Positions 11,801 through 22,443 of a stretch of 59,661 bases of DNA are shown in pieces (within the stretch, counting starts at the first letter, position 1; every line of letters begins with the position of its first letter). The position numbers and the translations under genes were made by a program. The notes below the pieces were generated by a model. That model did not search any database and was not told the DNA's origin. It saw only the letters and a program-made list of their open reading frames with translations. Origin of the DNA: Teratosphaeria epicoccoides (Eukaryota > Ascomycota > Dothideomycetes > Mycosphaerellales > Teratosphaeriaceae); NCBI GenBank assembly GCA_021401465.1, contig JADDMT010000154.1, forward strand, positions 1 through 59,661, in the 5' to 3' direction.

Positions 11801-13589
11801 GTTCTAGATCCTTAATGGCGGCTACTATCTCGCTTGAAGTCATAGCACATATTTTAATCTTGCCTAGTACGTTGTATACTACAGGTAGAGGTATCGATCT
11901 TAAGAGTTCCGGGAACTAGATCCTCTTATTCTTCTAGTCGATATAGGGGTTAGCGTTTCTTAGCTATGGCAACTATAGTACTACATCTAAGCCTAGTGAC
12001 TCCGTGATGTTAAACTAGAGCATCTCTTAGTAGCGTCCTATCCGCAGAGGCATCATCTTAGTCTCTTTGTTAACTACTCCTTAGTTGTACGTAACCGGCT
12101 TTCTATTAATCGCTTATAGCAAGAAAGCATTCGTCTTTGCCTATAGCTTTATCCTAGCTATCCTAGCGAACTTAGGCGTCATGAAGATTCTAGTACATCC
12201 TGAATCTATTAAGGCCCTAGCTAGTGTCTTGTTAATATGCACCTATACTCTAAGGTTGTCCGCGTATCTGGCGCCGATCGCGGCACATCGTTGTAGCCCT
12301 GTCTAGTCCGTCCGTAGGTCTAATTCTAGCGGACCTTGTCGTTTCCTGAATAACTGTCTTTACGGACTAGTTCAGGGATCATGCGGTCTAGGCTTCTTCT
12401 CTAAGCCTTACTGTTTTCTAGCCTAAGAGGTCGTTCTCGCTCTTAGCCTTGCTGTTCCTACGCATTTCTTACGTACTCTATCTTTAAGTAGTAGACTTAG
12501 AGTCGTAGCGCTCGTGGAATCTAAATACCTTCGTAGGTCAGGTAGCCTCCCTAGGGTGTAAACTCTACCCTAAACGGTATAATTTCTTAGACAACTTTCT
12601 AGTATGCGTGAGGTTAAGCTACAACTAGTAGTCTCCTTAGGTGTCGTCGCATACAGTCGGCTAGTTTGTCATACTAAAGCTAGTCGACGTGTTATACTCT
12701 ATTAATCCATAGGCAAGCCTAAGCCTACTAGTTCTGTATGATTCGGATAATCTCGAGTCCGATGTCATGTAGCGGCATGGCCTATCGCTCTATGCTCTCG
12801 TCTTCCTCGGAATTAGGAATGACGGCTTCGACAATCTCGTAGTTATTGTCTGAACCTTCTTCTTCTTCTTCTAGCTCCTGTTACCTCAGGACTGTCGCAC
12901 TAGAAGGTGTACCCCTTAGCGCACAGATCGACTATGCCTTGTTTCGGCTAGGGTACTATCTAGAACTATCTTTATCACTCATGTGAATTCGACAATCGTC
13001 GTCGTAGCACGCAGTCTAAGTAAGTGCGGCGTAGTCTGGTTCTCGAGTAGCGGTAGCCTTTTGCTAAGGCGCTATTATTGTCGCGCGAGCCTGCTCTATC
13101 CTAGGTAGTTCCTGTCGTTACTTCTTAGCAAAACACTCGCGGGCAAAGTGTCCTTTCTTTCTACAGTTGTAGCACTCAAGATTACTCTTGTCGAATGGCT
13201 TCTTCAGACCATTCTAGGGAGGAGAGCCCTTCTGCGGCTTTCCTTAGGGTCCATTCCTTAGACGCCCCTTAGTCGCATCTAACTCCATAAGTTAGAGACT
13301 GTAGTAATCGCTTCGCTATTTTAGTGCTAATCGTTAGACCTTATAGTTAGCCTGTGCTAGCTTGCGATTTCCATATTGTCATTCTTGCTGTTGTTCCTAG
13401 ACGCGATTATTAATTCTAATCGCGAGATCGCTTATTTCCTTGAATGTCGTTAGCTAATCTCCTCGGGCAATTTCGTCTTTAACCGCCTCCTTTAGTCCCT
13501 AGTAGAACTAAGCGGCTAAAGCATTATCATTCTAGTTGACTCGAGCAGAGAGGGTCTAAAAGTCCGCGTAGTACTTGATACCAGAACCC
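8823..13589 (-). pseudogene. Family A gag-pol, 5'-truncated
   Basis: Ty3/Gypsy polyprotein remnant. In coding order from 13589: partial Gag; a CCHC knuckle at about 13125-13177 (C-YN-C-RKKG-H-FARE-C, intact); aspartic-protease region (about 12250-11900); reverse transcriptase (about 11530-10990; the YLDD site is near 11155-11185); RNase H (about 10750-10440); integrase HHCC and DDE core (about 10110-9560); integrase C-terminal domain; chromodomain (about 8985-8880). The TAA stop is at 8823-8825. It is riddled with TAG/TAA at Gln/Trp codons. The complement of A4 and A1 lets the full protein order be followed. Not functional. Confidence 0.88.
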
Positions 13590-13667
13590 TTAGCAGGGTC
13601 ACTACATGCTAAGGGTAGGCATTAGAACCCATGCGGTTCTAATAGCCCCCTAGTATTAACCGTATTA
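13590..13667 (-). repeat. B2 3' LTR, part 2
   Basis: Reverse complement of the first ~78 bp of the family B LTR, ending CGTATTA (TGATACG start before RIP). It is followed by CTACCCCTCCTCC, the reverse complement of the plus-strand primer tract. Confidence 0.9.
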
Positions 13668-14466
13668 CTACCCCTCCTCCTATGAGGATGTCCCTAGCCT
13701 TACTAAGTAATGCACGTAGAATATATAGGGTACGGGATGTAGCACGCTTATACTACGTAAGAGTAAATAGGTAGATAGCCTACATAACATGTATTATGCG
13801 TATACCTTAACACCTTCGTAGTAAGTATAGGGTAGAGGCTACTAACTTAGGCGGGTTTTAATCTGTTACATGTTAGGCAGCTTCGTAATACCTTTGCTTT
13901 ACATGCAGATTAAGATATCAGGAAACTATAAGTACGTACTTTAGTTAATCTTTGAAATAGTAGGGCGAGCATGCGCGCTAGCCTCGCTAAGTAGCTTGGC
14001 TGTCCCTATTTAGTCGTGACTATAAAGAACATGTCATAGAACCTCAGGGTAGTAGGAATATGCGCGGACGCTCTACGTGTACTACTGAAAATAGCAGGAG
14101 CGCGCTCCTAGCGCGGGTCTCGCCATATTTTCATGCTAGTAGACTAGCATAAGTATCGTTAGCGCACATGCGTAATAGCCACGTTATCTATTCTTGCATC
14201 ATTCGGTCCCCTTGTAAGTTAACTAAAGGCAGGTACTCTACGCATGTAGTTTAAGTTACTAGCTTAACAGTTATAGTAGGTAACAGGGGGGGCTGTCGAA
14301 GGGTATAAAAACCTCGCCGCTTTCCTAAACTTCCTGTTCTAAAACACTAACATTAACCTCCGCTTCTATTTCGCTTAGCTTGCGCCTCGCCATGTCTGCG
14401 GTTCTAAACTAGAGCTCCTTCTTCTTTAATCAATCAATTAAGATCAATCGACTTATCCTAGTAATA
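13668..14466 (+). promoter_or_regulatory. Promoter/leader region of the antisense gene (B2)
   Basis: About 800 bp without a coding frame, homologous to 46086-46883, 6560-7358 and 48358-49155. It contains TATAAAAA at 14304-14311, 163 nt before the antisense start codon. The leader ends in TTCTTCTTTAATCAATCAATTAA, a TTAA/ATCAAT-rich stretch just upstream of the start. Its conservation in position in all copies suggests a true promoter and 5' UTR. Confidence 0.65.
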
Positions 14467-15963
14467 ATAGCTTATGTGCTACAGACTAAGTTCGACGCTA
14501 CTTACTCTGCCCTCGACTGTCGCTTATGTCGACGATACCTTGACAACCTTAGTAGCTAAGCTATACACATCTCTCCTCTGCGTATTAGTAAGGTGTCTCC
14601 TACCTGCGAGGTATGCGTGGCTTATACTAACCGAAGCGTAGCCGAGATCTACGTTAGCGGATTTAATGAGGGCAGTGTCTACTATAATTATGTCAACTAT
14701 AATAGCAAGCATCAAAAATGCTAAGACCTCCCTAAAGAGGTATATAGCGAGTACAACTAGCTCTGCTATAACATCGATGACTTCTAGAGTACGCGTAACA
14801 AGGGGGTTACTAAAGGTACTCTGACTATGAACAGGCTATAGGCTAAGTACCGCAAGGCACTCGCCTACCTACTTAGCGCCCTCTTATGCTTCACCGCGAC
14901 TACTAACTGTTCTTATAGCGGTGTTCGCTTCGACTCTCTACTAACAGGCAAAAACGTTTGTCTAGGTCTAATCGCAGACTTAGTCTAGAAGATCTTGAAG
15001 GTGCTAACCGTTAGGGTCGAGACCTTCGCCATAGTACGTATATAGTGTAGGTACCCTCTAAGTATAAATGCTGACTTTCTCTGCTAGGCTAACGTTAGCG
15101 TCGAGAAATATCCGACTAGCTGCTAGCGTTAGCAACTCGGGGCCCTTGCCTCTATTAACGATAACTTTAAGACGCGGATAATCTGCAAGAAGGTCATCAA
15201 GCAATTCACTATTCCTGCCGCTAAGGCTACGCCCTAGCGCCATACTAAGAGGTAGCCTGCCTCTAAGCTAGTCCTAAGGACTAAGCCGTAAGTTACTTAC
15301 TCGAATCCTGTCGCGTGCGTATAGCTAACACATCGTAGCGCCGCTACTTACGCTGCCTCGATACTACTATCTAAGAAGAAGAAGAAGGCTAGGGCCGAAA
15401 TTAAGGTTAGTAACAAGGAAGCCGAACCTTTCCTGCTTGCGATCCGCACTACGTCCGCTAAGACGCTAAGGCACAAGCCTCTAGGCCAGATCTTTAAGGA
15501 TAAGGAGGATGACGACATCTAGGATACCTTTAGTCCTAACGTGATCCCTTCGCGCCATGGTGTTACTGCACTAGTTACGCCTAAGGGAGACACCAAGTCT
15601 GATGATGTAGTCGACACTAGTGTTAAGAAGCGCAAGATAATCTCGAGGGCCGAGCGCGACAGCCGCAAGCGCGCCCGAGTCTCTTCGCCTTCTAATGCTA
15701 AGGATAAGGTAGTTGTCGCGACTAGGCGTAGTAAGGATGTCGCTAGCTCTCTAGCTACTATAGGCTCTAAAGACGAGCTCCCTTATAACCTACTAAAGAA
15801 GAAGATGCTAGCCTCTCTTCGTAGCGTTACTACTCCTGTTACTTATAGTCGCTTCGGGGTGTTTAGTAGACCCCGTGTAGGTAGGTAGTCCCTAGCGGAC
15901 CGTAACAAGAAAGACTCTTCTACTTTAGGTTTAGTCAGGAAGCCCTTAACTAGTAGTCGCTAA
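14467..15963 (+). pseudogene. Family B antisense ORF, copy in B2
   Basis: Spans exactly 1,497 nt. The start codon has become ATA (14467-14469), a G-to-A change expected from RIP; the stop is TAA at 15961-15963. It shows the same domain pattern as the B3 copy: Cys-pair region (about 14510-14725), central region with conserved GENVCLGLIADLV-like block, then the Lys/Arg/Ser-rich tail (15370-15960), where an open 115-codon stretch remains (15541-15888). Unlike gag-pol the frame shows no length change. Function unknown. Confidence 0.75.
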
Positions 15964-16105
15964 GCATTAGCTACGAAGCTAATCCGAGCATGTCTCTTAT
16001 TCTCCTTAGGTTTTTTTTCTAGGTGTGCCTTTAGGCATTAATGATGTATAAGTAGGGTGTTTGCTTCTCGTTATTACTTCGCGCGTTATGCGCTACATGC
16101 ACATG

Positions 16106-19100
16106 TCAAGAATTCTGCTCCGAAACTCTTATCTTCTCACGAATCGACCTTCTTAAGCCCTACTTACGCCTCCTCTACTCTTCGAATTCACGAATAGCTT
16201 CTAGAGCGTTCTTGTAGTCCTTAGCCGGAACCTATTATGTGTACTTAGGTAGGTATCCTTTCTACTTCACTAGATAGTAAGTTGCGCCTTTACGCTACAT
16301 ACTGTCCTTAATACCCTCGACTTCCTACTCTTTGTTCTCTTCTGCTACTAGCATTAGGTCTGTAGGCTCTTCGCCCTCGCGCTATACCTATAGTTCGAGT
16401 AGAGATACATAGAAGACATCATGCACATGATACGACGATAGTAACGATAGCTAGTACGCCTGCGAGCCTATTATGTTACGTATCTAGAAGGGTCCGATGA
16501 ACCTTAGCGTCATCTTCTTACTTAGAAGTTTTAGCTTGAGATTCTTTGTCGATAGTAACACCTTCGTACTAACCGCGTACTACATCGGTTTAGCATAGGC
16601 GTTATTATGTTTAATCTAGGATTCTAAGGCCTTTTTCTAGTGTTCTATTAGCACCGAATGTACCTCGCGCATACGCTACGCTAATTCCGTAGTAGCTAGC
16701 ACCCTCTCCTTAGAAGACTCGTCCTAAGGCGGTTCTAGGTATATTTCCGGATTAAAGCCATAAAGAATCTAAAATGGCGACATGCGTATAGTAGCATGCA
16801 TACTGTTATTAACTGCAAATTCCGCCATAGGAATTGCGTTAGCCTAGGCATCCTAGTTCTTAGCGTAGTAGTACTAAAGGTACTACTTAAGAGTCTAGTT
16901 TATACGTTTAGTCTAACTATTAGTCTGTAGATAGAATGCTATACTTAGGCGGTGCTTAACACGCGCCTTAAACATAAATTCTTGCTAGTATTCACTAGTA
17001 AAGACAGAACCTCGATCTAATAGGATACTTCGGGGGACACTAAAGCGTCGTATGACTTCGTCGCGAAGTAGTTACGCAAGCTCGCTACTTATGCACTTTT
17101 TCGTATATAGGATGAAGACATTCATCTTTAAGTATTAGTTAACTACTATAAGGACAGTATTAACTACATCGCCTCTCTACCTTGCTAGCGGCAAATTAGT
17201 GATGAAATCTATAGTCAAGTCTTGCCATAGTCTCTCTAGTAGTAGGAGCGCCTAAGTATCGCTATAGGGGCAATAGCACCGAGATTTGCTAATCTAGCAC
17301 GTCTAGCAGGATTTGACATAGTTAGAGACATCCTGTTCTAGCGTTAGCTACTAGTATTTACGTCCGAGAAGCACGTTCGTCTTCTCTACGCCAAAATGGC
17401 CTGTAAGTTTATCGTCATGATAAATACAGAGGAGCTACGAACGGAGTACGCGGTTAGTAGGTACGTAGAGCCTATTGTCAAAGTACTACAAGTCGCCTGA
17501 CTTAGTCTAGTACTTTAGACTACCTACAGTGTCCTAGCGGGCTACACCCTTACTAATTAACTCTAGTTCTTGCTCTTGTAACCGCTAAATAAGTCTCGAG
17601 ACTTCTTTAAAGGGTTCTTTAGACATTACATGCTTACTACATATAAGCTAGTTAACTACCGCACGGATCAAGCTAGACATAGTCGCTATAACCGCTAGGT
17701 AGGAGGGTTCGTCGCTAGCGGAGGCCGTGAGGCCCTATTAGACCTGTAGTCGACCTACAAGAGGAGCTAACGACAGGTCGCTACCCTAAACTACAAGCTT
17801 CGTTTGTAGCGTAGGGAGGAGCTGTTAGTTACCCTGCTCCCTAGTGTCGTAGTCCGGTCGTCGCGAAGGACTATCAGCTAGGTTCGTCTTTCTAGAACGA
17901 TGCCAGATAACGAAGTTAAAGCTAGCGAGGAAAGTCGCCTACCTTGCTTACTAACTACTTAGCTACTTTATGCCCATGAAGCCGCGAAGGTTGTTATAGT
18001 TAGTAAGCACCTTAATAGGGTACGCTGCGCCTTCGAGGTAGTGTTAGTACTCCTTGAAGCTGTTAACAATAGCTAAAAGCTCTTAGTCGTAAGTCTCGTA
18101 GTAAAGTTTAGCGCCTTGCATCTTCTGCGACTAGAAGGCAATTAGGTACTATCGCGTACTACCTTCGTGCAACTAGAGCTACGATATAATTGCGGCTATT
18201 GCGAATTTTGAAGCATTAGTCTCTATTCGGATCTTCGTAGTAGGGTTAAAGTGCCGAAGTATAGGCGTAGTTTAAAAAGCTGCTTTAAGTTTAGAGAAAG
18301 CTTTGCTCTAAGCCTCCTCCTAAGGCACTATCCCTAGCTTTTTTCCTCGAATTACGCCCTTTGCGAGAGCCGGGAGAGGAGCTACAATCTTCGAGTAGGA
18401 TCATATGAATCTGTAATAGAAGTTAGTAAATCCTAGGAACACCTGTACTTCTCGGAGGGTAGTTAGGCGTAGCTACTCTGTAATTACAGACACCCTTTAG
18501 TCATCTATGATGACTCCTTCTATAGAGACGATGTATCCAAAAAACTTAATCCTATCCGTCAGGAATGAGCACTTCTTTAGGTTCGCATATAGAGCGAACT
18601 TGCGGAGCCGTTTAAGTACTATCCTTAGATGCTAAATATACTCTTCCTTCGAGTCGGAGTAGACTAGTATATCGTCTAAATATACTACGTAGCAGGTGTT
18701 AACGAGGCTAGCCAGGGCCTAGTTAATATACGCTTAGAACGTTGCTAGTGTATTAGTCAAGCTAAACGCTATCACTATATACTCGAAGTGTCTATACCGC
18801 ATTTAGAACGTAGTCTTCTACTCGTTGCCCTTTTGGATTAGTATCTAGTAGTAGGTGTCCTTTAAGTCGATAGACAAGAAGATAGCGGCGCGACTAAGGC
18901 GGTCAAGCGTCTCGCTAATAAGTAGTAGGGGTTAGCGGTTCTTCTAAGTTACTACGTTAAGGCCCCTATAGTTAACGTATAGGCGGAGTATGTTATCCTT
19001 CTTCGGGACGAACATAACTAGCCCTCTAGCCTCGCTGTCGCTTTGTCAGATCCACGCGTTTCTTTGCGCCTTGTAGAGATAGTCTCGAAGTATTTCGAGC

Positions 19101-20680
19101 TACGATTCTGACATAGGGTATAGAGGCTAATACAGAGGATTGTAACCCTCCTTAAGGTTAATCGCATATTCCGCGTCTAGGGCCCGGGCATAGGCCGTAG
19201 CCTCTACGTCGAAAATATCGGCGTATTCCTCTAACTTAGGCAGAAGGGTAACATCTTCCTTGACGTTCTGTATGCGGACCGCATAAACACATTAGACCTT
19301 CTTTATGTCCTTGTAGAAGCTATGTACGTCACGCATCCTTACTACAGGAACTTCGCCTATAGAGCTGTAGAACTAATTGTTAGCAGCTCTATTAACAACG
19401 ACTCCCTGCTTGTAGCGCTAAGGGCGGCCGAGTAGGAGCTCCTTATTAGGAACGTCTTTAGCGTAGAAGACTTCGTTAGTCTCGCGTACTTCTCCTAAGG
19501 AGTCCGCAAGTTAGAGGCGCATGTTATACGCGCCTCGAGCCGCTACGCCTTCGCCCTAAAAGGACTTCATGGTAGGCAGCAGGGCTCCTAGGATCGGCTT
19601 CAAACCAAGCTATACAATTACCTGCTAGGGTATTACGTTAACCTCCGTAAGGTCGTCTAGCATATAGTCTACTAGCTTAAGCAAGCTATTAACTCGGACC
19701 GTACTAGATAGGCGCTAGGTAGGCTACAAGTCTACACTATTAGTAACAGACAGCTTAGATACCTACGGTAGCTATTCGGTTGTCTCGGGCTTGTCCTTCT
19801 TTTGCCTCCCCTCTAGGGAGGTTTCGGACACCTTGCTTACCTTTTTCCTATCACTTCGTTTAGGACAGTAAGCCGCCTAGTAGTCCCTTACTCTATAGAT
19901 ATAGCAGCTACTTAGAGGCTTCTCGCTACTGTCTTTAGGCTCGGAGGGCTTGCTCCTCTAGAATGAACTACCGCGTTAGACGTGACCCTTAGGGCACTTG
20001 TGATAGCGGCCCTTTAGTAGGTCCTTAGGGCTTAGACGCTTATTATCCTTGCTGCCTGATTTTCTATTTCGCTTCAAGGTAATCTCCATACATGTCGTAA
20101 GGGACACGAGGTCTTGCCGAGTTGTCAGAAGTTCATGAAAAGTCATGATTATGTTCTGAAGATTGTCATTAAGTTTGACGAGTAGGTGCCGCACGCGTTA
20201 CGTCTTAGTATAGGGTAGCATCTGTCTCTCGAGCGTAGCGAGGTAGGTAGCGAAGCTAGAGGTAGTTTGTCCCTTCCCCTACTTGGCCTTCTTATACTCG
20301 ACAGACATAGTAAGGGCGCGGTTCCCTAGATCCTTGACCTAGTCGACATAGAACTAGCAAAAGTCTGCCTACGTATACGTTCTGTCGTAGACCCGCATAA
20401 GGTCATACCGCTCATGCTAATTATTACGAGGTTCTTTATCCTCTTCGAGCTACATTACACTAAAGGCAACTCGTTTGCCCTCTAGAGAATATCCGCGTAA
20501 GTTAAGCATGAAAACTGCCTTACACGCCTGCAAGAAAGTTCGAGCCTCCTTCAAGGTGTCTCCCTTAAACGGCTTCGGGTTACGTGCGTTACGACTGCCT
20601 CTAGGTTAGCCTACTATAGCCCCGAATTTAGGCACTAGACTCGCGGGCACACGCGGAGAGTCTGCGCCTGCTAGTAAGTT
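16106..20680 (-). pseudogene. Family B gag-pol (B2), 5' end deleted
   Basis: Collinear with B3 gag-pol but lacking roughly the first 140 codons of Gag. The stop TGA is at 16106-16108. Domain order on the minus strand: Gag; CCHC knuckle (about 19875-19925, degraded); protease with DDLAEVN-type motif (about 19640-19680); RT; RNase H; integrase (about 17450-16800); chromodomain (about 16330-16190). Stop codons are mostly TAG from CAG/TGG. A 72-codon open stretch remains in Gag (19976-20194). Non-functional. Confidence 0.88.
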
Positions 20681-20723
20681 AAACCTATGCGGTTCTAATA
20701 GCCCCCTAGTATTAACCGTATTA
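20681..20723 (-). repeat. B2 5' LTR remnant
   Basis: AACCTATGCGGTTCTAATAG... through CGTATTA is the reverse complement of the first ~43 bp of the LTR. The other ~320 bp and the leader are deleted. CTATT follows (20724-20728), completing the B2 target duplication. Confidence 0.85.
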
Positions 20724-20728
20724 CTATT

Positions 20729-21061
20729 AGAGCCGCATGGGTTCTAATGCCTACCCTTAGCATATAGTAACCCTGCTATACATAGTAAGGGGGTCCTTTG
20801 TACATACGTTAGCTCGTATGTCGTCTAAGTAGGATTAATAGTTGACGTAGGATGCCCCTACGTCGCTAACCCTACGATACCCCTGCGGGGATAGGCTCAG
20901 ACATGCTTTCCCTAATTAAGAGGCGTCAGGGGTTATAAGCACCCTTAGCGCTACCTCTGTAATAAGCAGAAAGTAGTACTATCTTGTACCTATTAAAAGG
21001 TCGGATTACTCTGTCACACTACGAGATATTTTCATATCATATAGCATATATATCTATATTA
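20729..21061 (+). repeat. B1 3' LTR, second part
   Basis: Resumes the B1 LTR at AGAGCCGCATGGG and ends TCTATATTA (TATATCA before RIP) at 21061. It contains the TTATAAGCACCC promoter-like site near 20932-20943. The following base is in the left arm of the inverted repeat, so B1 was inserted into that arm. Confidence 0.9.
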
Positions 21062-21235
21062 GGAGCGCATGTTCCAGGAAACGAGCGCCTTCTTTAGCAG
21101 TAGCAGGGAATTATAACTCGAATTCCTGGCGACAGCAGAGGCGTTACAGACACGAGTAGGGGAGATTAGTTTTTAGCATCTACTATACAAGATATCGTCA
21201 AACTATCGGCAGCGGACAGTCTAGAAGTCGACAAT
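21062..21235 (+). pseudogene. ORF1 remnant in left arm, interrupted by B1
   Basis: Codes for the same RMFQETSAFF... segment as the minus-strand ORF at 29020-29391. The first part of the gene is missing because B1 is inserted between the codons for AKE and RMF; the rest lies left of the window. In the insertion copy some codons have become stops. No recognised domain. Confidence 0.6.
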
Positions 21236-21384
21236 TACCCGGGGTTAACATGAAAGTAGTACGGCTGTTATAGTTTAAACGCGGCTTAAAGGCCTTTAGA
21301 ATAATACGTACAGGATATTCTCTTGCATATAGAACTACTCTTACTACTATATACGTAGGATCTACTACAGAGTAACTACCTCTG

Positions 21385-22060
21385 ATGTAACACTACTTAG
21401 GCTTATATCTTATAGTCACCCTCTACTAGGTGCCGAATTGTAAGCGCGTAGGCTCGTCACTAGACCTTCTAGCGTAAGCACTCTTAAAGCAAGATGTCGG
21501 AACTCTATAACAGAGACTATAGGCGTGCCTACTTTAACTACGCTTTTAGGCTCTATCTCGACAGGGACTACATGTAGGCATTTACAGGCGCGCGAGCACA
21601 TGCGGGCGCTTTAACTGCTACGGGTTGGAGTATGTATATAGGGCTCGACTTGCTATTAGTAGAGATGAGGTTAGCATGCCTACGTCGATATTAACGCAGA
21701 TAGTCGTTATACTAGTCCTATTGATTAAGAAGATAGTCTTATGCGCGGATCTTACACTAGTTGATGTCTAAGATGCTACGGCTAGGGATAGGTGTCGGCT
21801 AGCCTAAGGGATTGTCTACATTACTCTCGGAGACTACTAACAGTTATATAGGGTATAGGATCGTCGGATAGAGACTAGAGAATAGGGTAGGCTCTTAATA
21901 GGTGCACTGCTACTTATGTCTAGTATATTAACCGAGGACTATTAACTCGGCTTATTAGTGTATAGATTACGTAGAATGCTAGTATACCTATCGATGTGTT
22001 TTGCATATAACTAGTGCTTTTAGCAGGCGCTTCGTAGTAGTAGTAGTCTAGCTATATCGT
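21385..22060. other. Left-arm-only segment
   Basis: A ~675-bp block that has no counterpart in the right arm, where GCAACCACATCCGTTAGG joins almost directly to ACAGGCAGACGTGC. A plus-strand frame is open from about 21410 to 21610, but I recognise nothing in it. It could be an insertion in the left arm or a deletion from the right arm; no target duplication is visible. Confidence 0.5.
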
Positions 22061-22443
22061 ATAGGCAGACGTGCTATATAGCGCGGATGTTTTGTAGTAC
22101 CTATACTAGCTATAAATGAAGAATTAATGCTAACCGAGGCTAGTTCTACTAGCGGTATTTTAATAGCATACCGCTAGCAAGCTAAAAGTACCGCTGCCGT
22201 AGTTTTAGGGGTAGCCGAATTTAGATGACACTCGCATGTCACAAGATACTGTAAACATCGCGTCCTCTCTTTCTTCTGCATTAATAGACTCTACGTAGCT
22301 ACATTAGACAGTAACTCGTAGTATGTGCATATTTACATGCTATATATTATCCTTTACTGACATGCTACTAGACCTACACGACTAAGAAGGATATACCGCG
22401 CTCTGTTCTCTGCTAATCCTTTAAGTCGCGTCTATCTTTAATC

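Larger units (their letters stand above)
7658..13589 (-). mobile_element. Family A copy A2 (5'-truncated)
   Basis: Longest family A copy in the window: 3' LTR (7658-8127), antisense ORF (8208-8840, +) and gag-pol (8823-13589, -). There is no 5' LTR or leader; the body stops inside gag exactly where the B2 LTR resumes. The target duplication cannot be recognised, consistent with a deletion at this end after insertion. Confidence 0.9.
7386..20723 (-). mobile_element. Family B copy B2, inserted in the LTR of B1
   Basis: Minus-strand family B element bounded by CTATT on both sides (7381-7385; 20724-20728). Its 3' LTR (7386-7657 plus 13590-13667) is split by A2. The body has the antisense ORF on + (14467-15963) and gag-pol on - (16106 to about 20680). 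The start of gag, the leader and most of the 5' LTR are deleted: gag joins at about 20680 to the last ~43 bp of the LTR (20681-20723). It is a self-family insertion, head-to-head with B1. Confidence 0.92.
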
